Assembly: GCA_002049785.1 (NCBI GenBank)
Contig: MUKB01000135.1
Location: 1-5,645, forward strand
Origin: Caldifarciminota bacterium 4484_100
GTDB taxonomy: Bacteria > Hydrothermota > Tepidihabitantia > SM23-42
Reading direction: 5' to 3'
DNA: 5,645 nucleotides
A program made the position numbers and the translations under genes. This document shows, one piece after another, positions 4,182 through 5,645 of the stretch. The stretch's first letter is position 1. Each line of letters opens with the position of its first letter. Under the pieces are notes generated by a model. That model was given only the letters and a program-made list of their open reading frames with translations. It was not told the DNA's origin and ran no database searches.

Positions 4182-5645
4182 ATGAAAAGGGCACGCGAGT
4201 TAAAACCGATTGAGTTACGCTGGCAATGTAATCCCAATCTATTGAAATTCAGACACCTCAAGGATGTTGAGGCCTGTGAATGGATTATCGGCCAGCCCCG
4301 GGCCATTGAGGCCATAAAACTGGGGCTCAGGGTCAGGTATCCTGGTTATAATATATTTATCACCGGTCCGGTCGGCACCGGTCGCACCACAACAATTACC
4401 CGTCTTCTTGAGGAGTTTAAGGTCAAGAGTGAACTGAAGGATCTATTATATGTCAATAATTTCAAAAATCCTGATATGCCCCGGTTGATTGAACTGCCTG
4501 CTGGTAAAGGCAGAAAATTCCAGGTTGCAATGGAGAAGTTGATCGATGGGCTGAAGGCCCATATCCCTGAGATCTTCCAGAGTGAGGAGTATCAGACCAG
4601 AAGAAAGAAGATTCTGGATAAGTATGGACAGCGCCATCAGGCCCTCTTGAGAAATTTTGAGAAGGAGGTCGAGGCCCAGGGCTTTAAACTTGTTCAGATT
4701 CAGATGGGCCCGTTTGTCCGTCCCGCAATCCTGCCCATAATTGATGGTAAACCGAAGAATCAGGAAGAGCTTGAGGCCCTGATTAAAGAAGGCAAATTGA
4801 GCCAGCAGGATTTTGAGCAGATCAAAAAGAAGATTCAGGATTTAGAGACCGATATGGCCAAGATATATACCCAGGTGCGTGAGATTCAGGAAGCTGCGAA
4901 CGAAGAGTTGGAAAGGTTGAACGAATGGATGGTCAAGCCTGTGGTTGCTCATCTGATCGGTGAATTAAAAAAGAAATTTACAGACGCCAAGGCGCATCAG
5001 TATCTTGATGATGTGCTTGAGGCAATTTTAATGAATCTTACAAGATTTTTGAAAAAGGATACGAAAGACGAATTTCGTGAATTTAAGGTGAATGTTGTTG
5101 TCGATAACTCAGAGACCAAGGGTGCTCCGGTAATCTTCGAGACCACTCCTTCTTATAAAAATCTCTTTGGCACGATTGAACGCCGTCCTGTGGGTCCTGG
5201 GGTATATGTCAGTGATTTTCTCAATATAAAAGCCGGTTCACTGCTCCGTGCCAATGGCGGATACCTTGTCTTGAATGCCTTTGATGCCCTAATCGAACCT
5301 GGTGTATGGCAGACTTTGAAGCGGACCCTGCGTAACGGACTCATCGATATTCAGTCCTTTGACCCATTCTATATTCTTACTACCACCGCAATGAAACCTG
5401 AGCCCATAACAATCAATGTCAAGGTAGTAATGATTGGTTCTCAATGGTTATATTATCTCCTCTTTTATCGGGATGAGGATTTTAAGAAGATCTTTAAGGT
5501 GAAGGCGGATTTTGATACGGTGATGGAAAATAATACCCAGAATATTAATCAGTATGCCTCTTTTATAAAATCTCTTTGTGAGCGTGAATCCCTGTGCCAT
5601 TTAACTAAATCTGCAATTGCTGATGTTATTGAATACAGTGTCAGG
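4182..5645 (+). CDS. Lon-like AAA protease, YcbZ/LonC (AAA_32) type, N-terminal part
   Basis: The first 488 codons of a longer gene are present; it runs off the right edge still open. The protein belongs to the Lon-related family in which a long helical insertion splits the AAA domain and a Ser-Lys protease domain (S16) follows at the C-terminus. It would act in the cytoplasm on unfolded or damaged proteins. Visible parts: IIGQPRAIEAIKLGL (35-49), a Walker A-like GPVGTGRT (62-69) with Arg68 where most AAA ATPases have Lys, and a long charged, helix-rich insertion of about 110-300 with coiled-coil character (for example 190-250). Then come NLFGTIERR (327-335), GSLLRANGGYLVLNAFDAL (352-370) at the Walker B position with Asn365 in place of the usual Asp, and a sensor-like region KVVMIGSQWLYYLL (414-427) followed by DFKKIFKVKADFD (433-445). 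Its own promoter and ribosome site precede it. The protease domain is not in view, so catalytic competence is unverified. Confidence 0.88.
   Translation, partial: MKRARELKPIELRWQCNPNLLKFRHLKDVEACEWIIGQPRAIEAIKLGLRVRYPGYNIFITGPVGTGRTTTITRLLEEFKVKSELKDLLYVNNFKNPDMPRLIELPAGKGRKFQVAMEKLIDGLKAHIPEIFQSEEYQTRRKKILDKYGQRHQALLRNFEKEVEAQGFKLVQIQMGPFVRPAILPIIDGKPKNQEELEALIKEGKLSQQDFEQIKKKIQDLETDMAKIYTQVREIQEAANEELERLNEWMVKPVVAHLIGELKKKFTDAKAHQYLDDVLEAILMNLTRFLKKDTKDEFREFKVNVVVDNSETKGAPVIFETTPSYKNLFGTIERRPVGPGVYVSDFLNIKAGSLLRANGGYLVLNAFDALIEPGVWQTLKRTLRNGLIDIQSFDPFYILTTTAMKPEPITINVKVVMIGSQWLYYLLFYRDEDFKKIFKVKADFDTVMENNTQNINQYASFIKSLCERESLCHLTKSAIADVIEYSVR

Noticed and set aside
4121..4315. Minus-strand frame across the protease start region
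   Set aside because: It is antisense to the promoter leader, ribosome site and first codons of the Lon-type gene, and its product looks like nothing known.

Overview
The window looks like chromosomal DNA from a Gram-negative (LPS-making) bacterium. The evidence is the tail of an LptB-type ABC ATPase at the left edge, which drives lipopolysaccharide transport to the outer membrane. The sequence is moderately AT-rich, and its intergenic DNA is loaded with short degenerate repeats (runs of CATTTCGGATTTCGG and AGTCATT, and small CTGAA/TTCAG hairpins). That style recalls genomes of uncultured candidate phyla such as WOR-3, but this taxonomic guess is weak and rests on general impression, not on a marker gene.

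Layout. (1) 1-173, plus strand: the last 56 codons of lptB. (2) 173-1696, plus strand: a polytopic GT-C-type glycosyltransferase whose ATG overlaps the lptB stop (TGATG), so the two probably form one envelope operon. (3) 1702-3539, minus strand, convergent with a gap of only 5 bases: a P1B-type heavy-metal ATPase of the Zn/Cd/Pb (ZntA/CadA) class, split into two reading frames. The large piece carries the actuator, CPC membrane motif, phosphorylation and nucleotide-binding motifs. The 70-residue piece carries the last membrane helices and their metal-site residues. They overlap by ATGA, and about nine conserved codons plus one base are missing at the junction. (4) 3627-4181: a gene-free stretch of about 550 bases made of a mosaic of three imperfect composite repeat units, ending in a nested hairpin. 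(5) 4093-4181: a strong sigma70-like promoter and Shine-Dalgarno site. (6) 4182-5645, plus strand, running off the right edge: the N-terminal 488 codons of a Lon-like AAA protease of the YcbZ/LonC (AAA_32) type.

Functionally the window holds three unrelated modules: envelope/LPS biogenesis, heavy-metal efflux (possibly decaying), and protein quality control. I see no defence system, CRISPR array, RNA gene or transposase. The two points most worth a second look are the split metal ATPase and the repeat mosaic, whose paired hairpins show compensating base changes.
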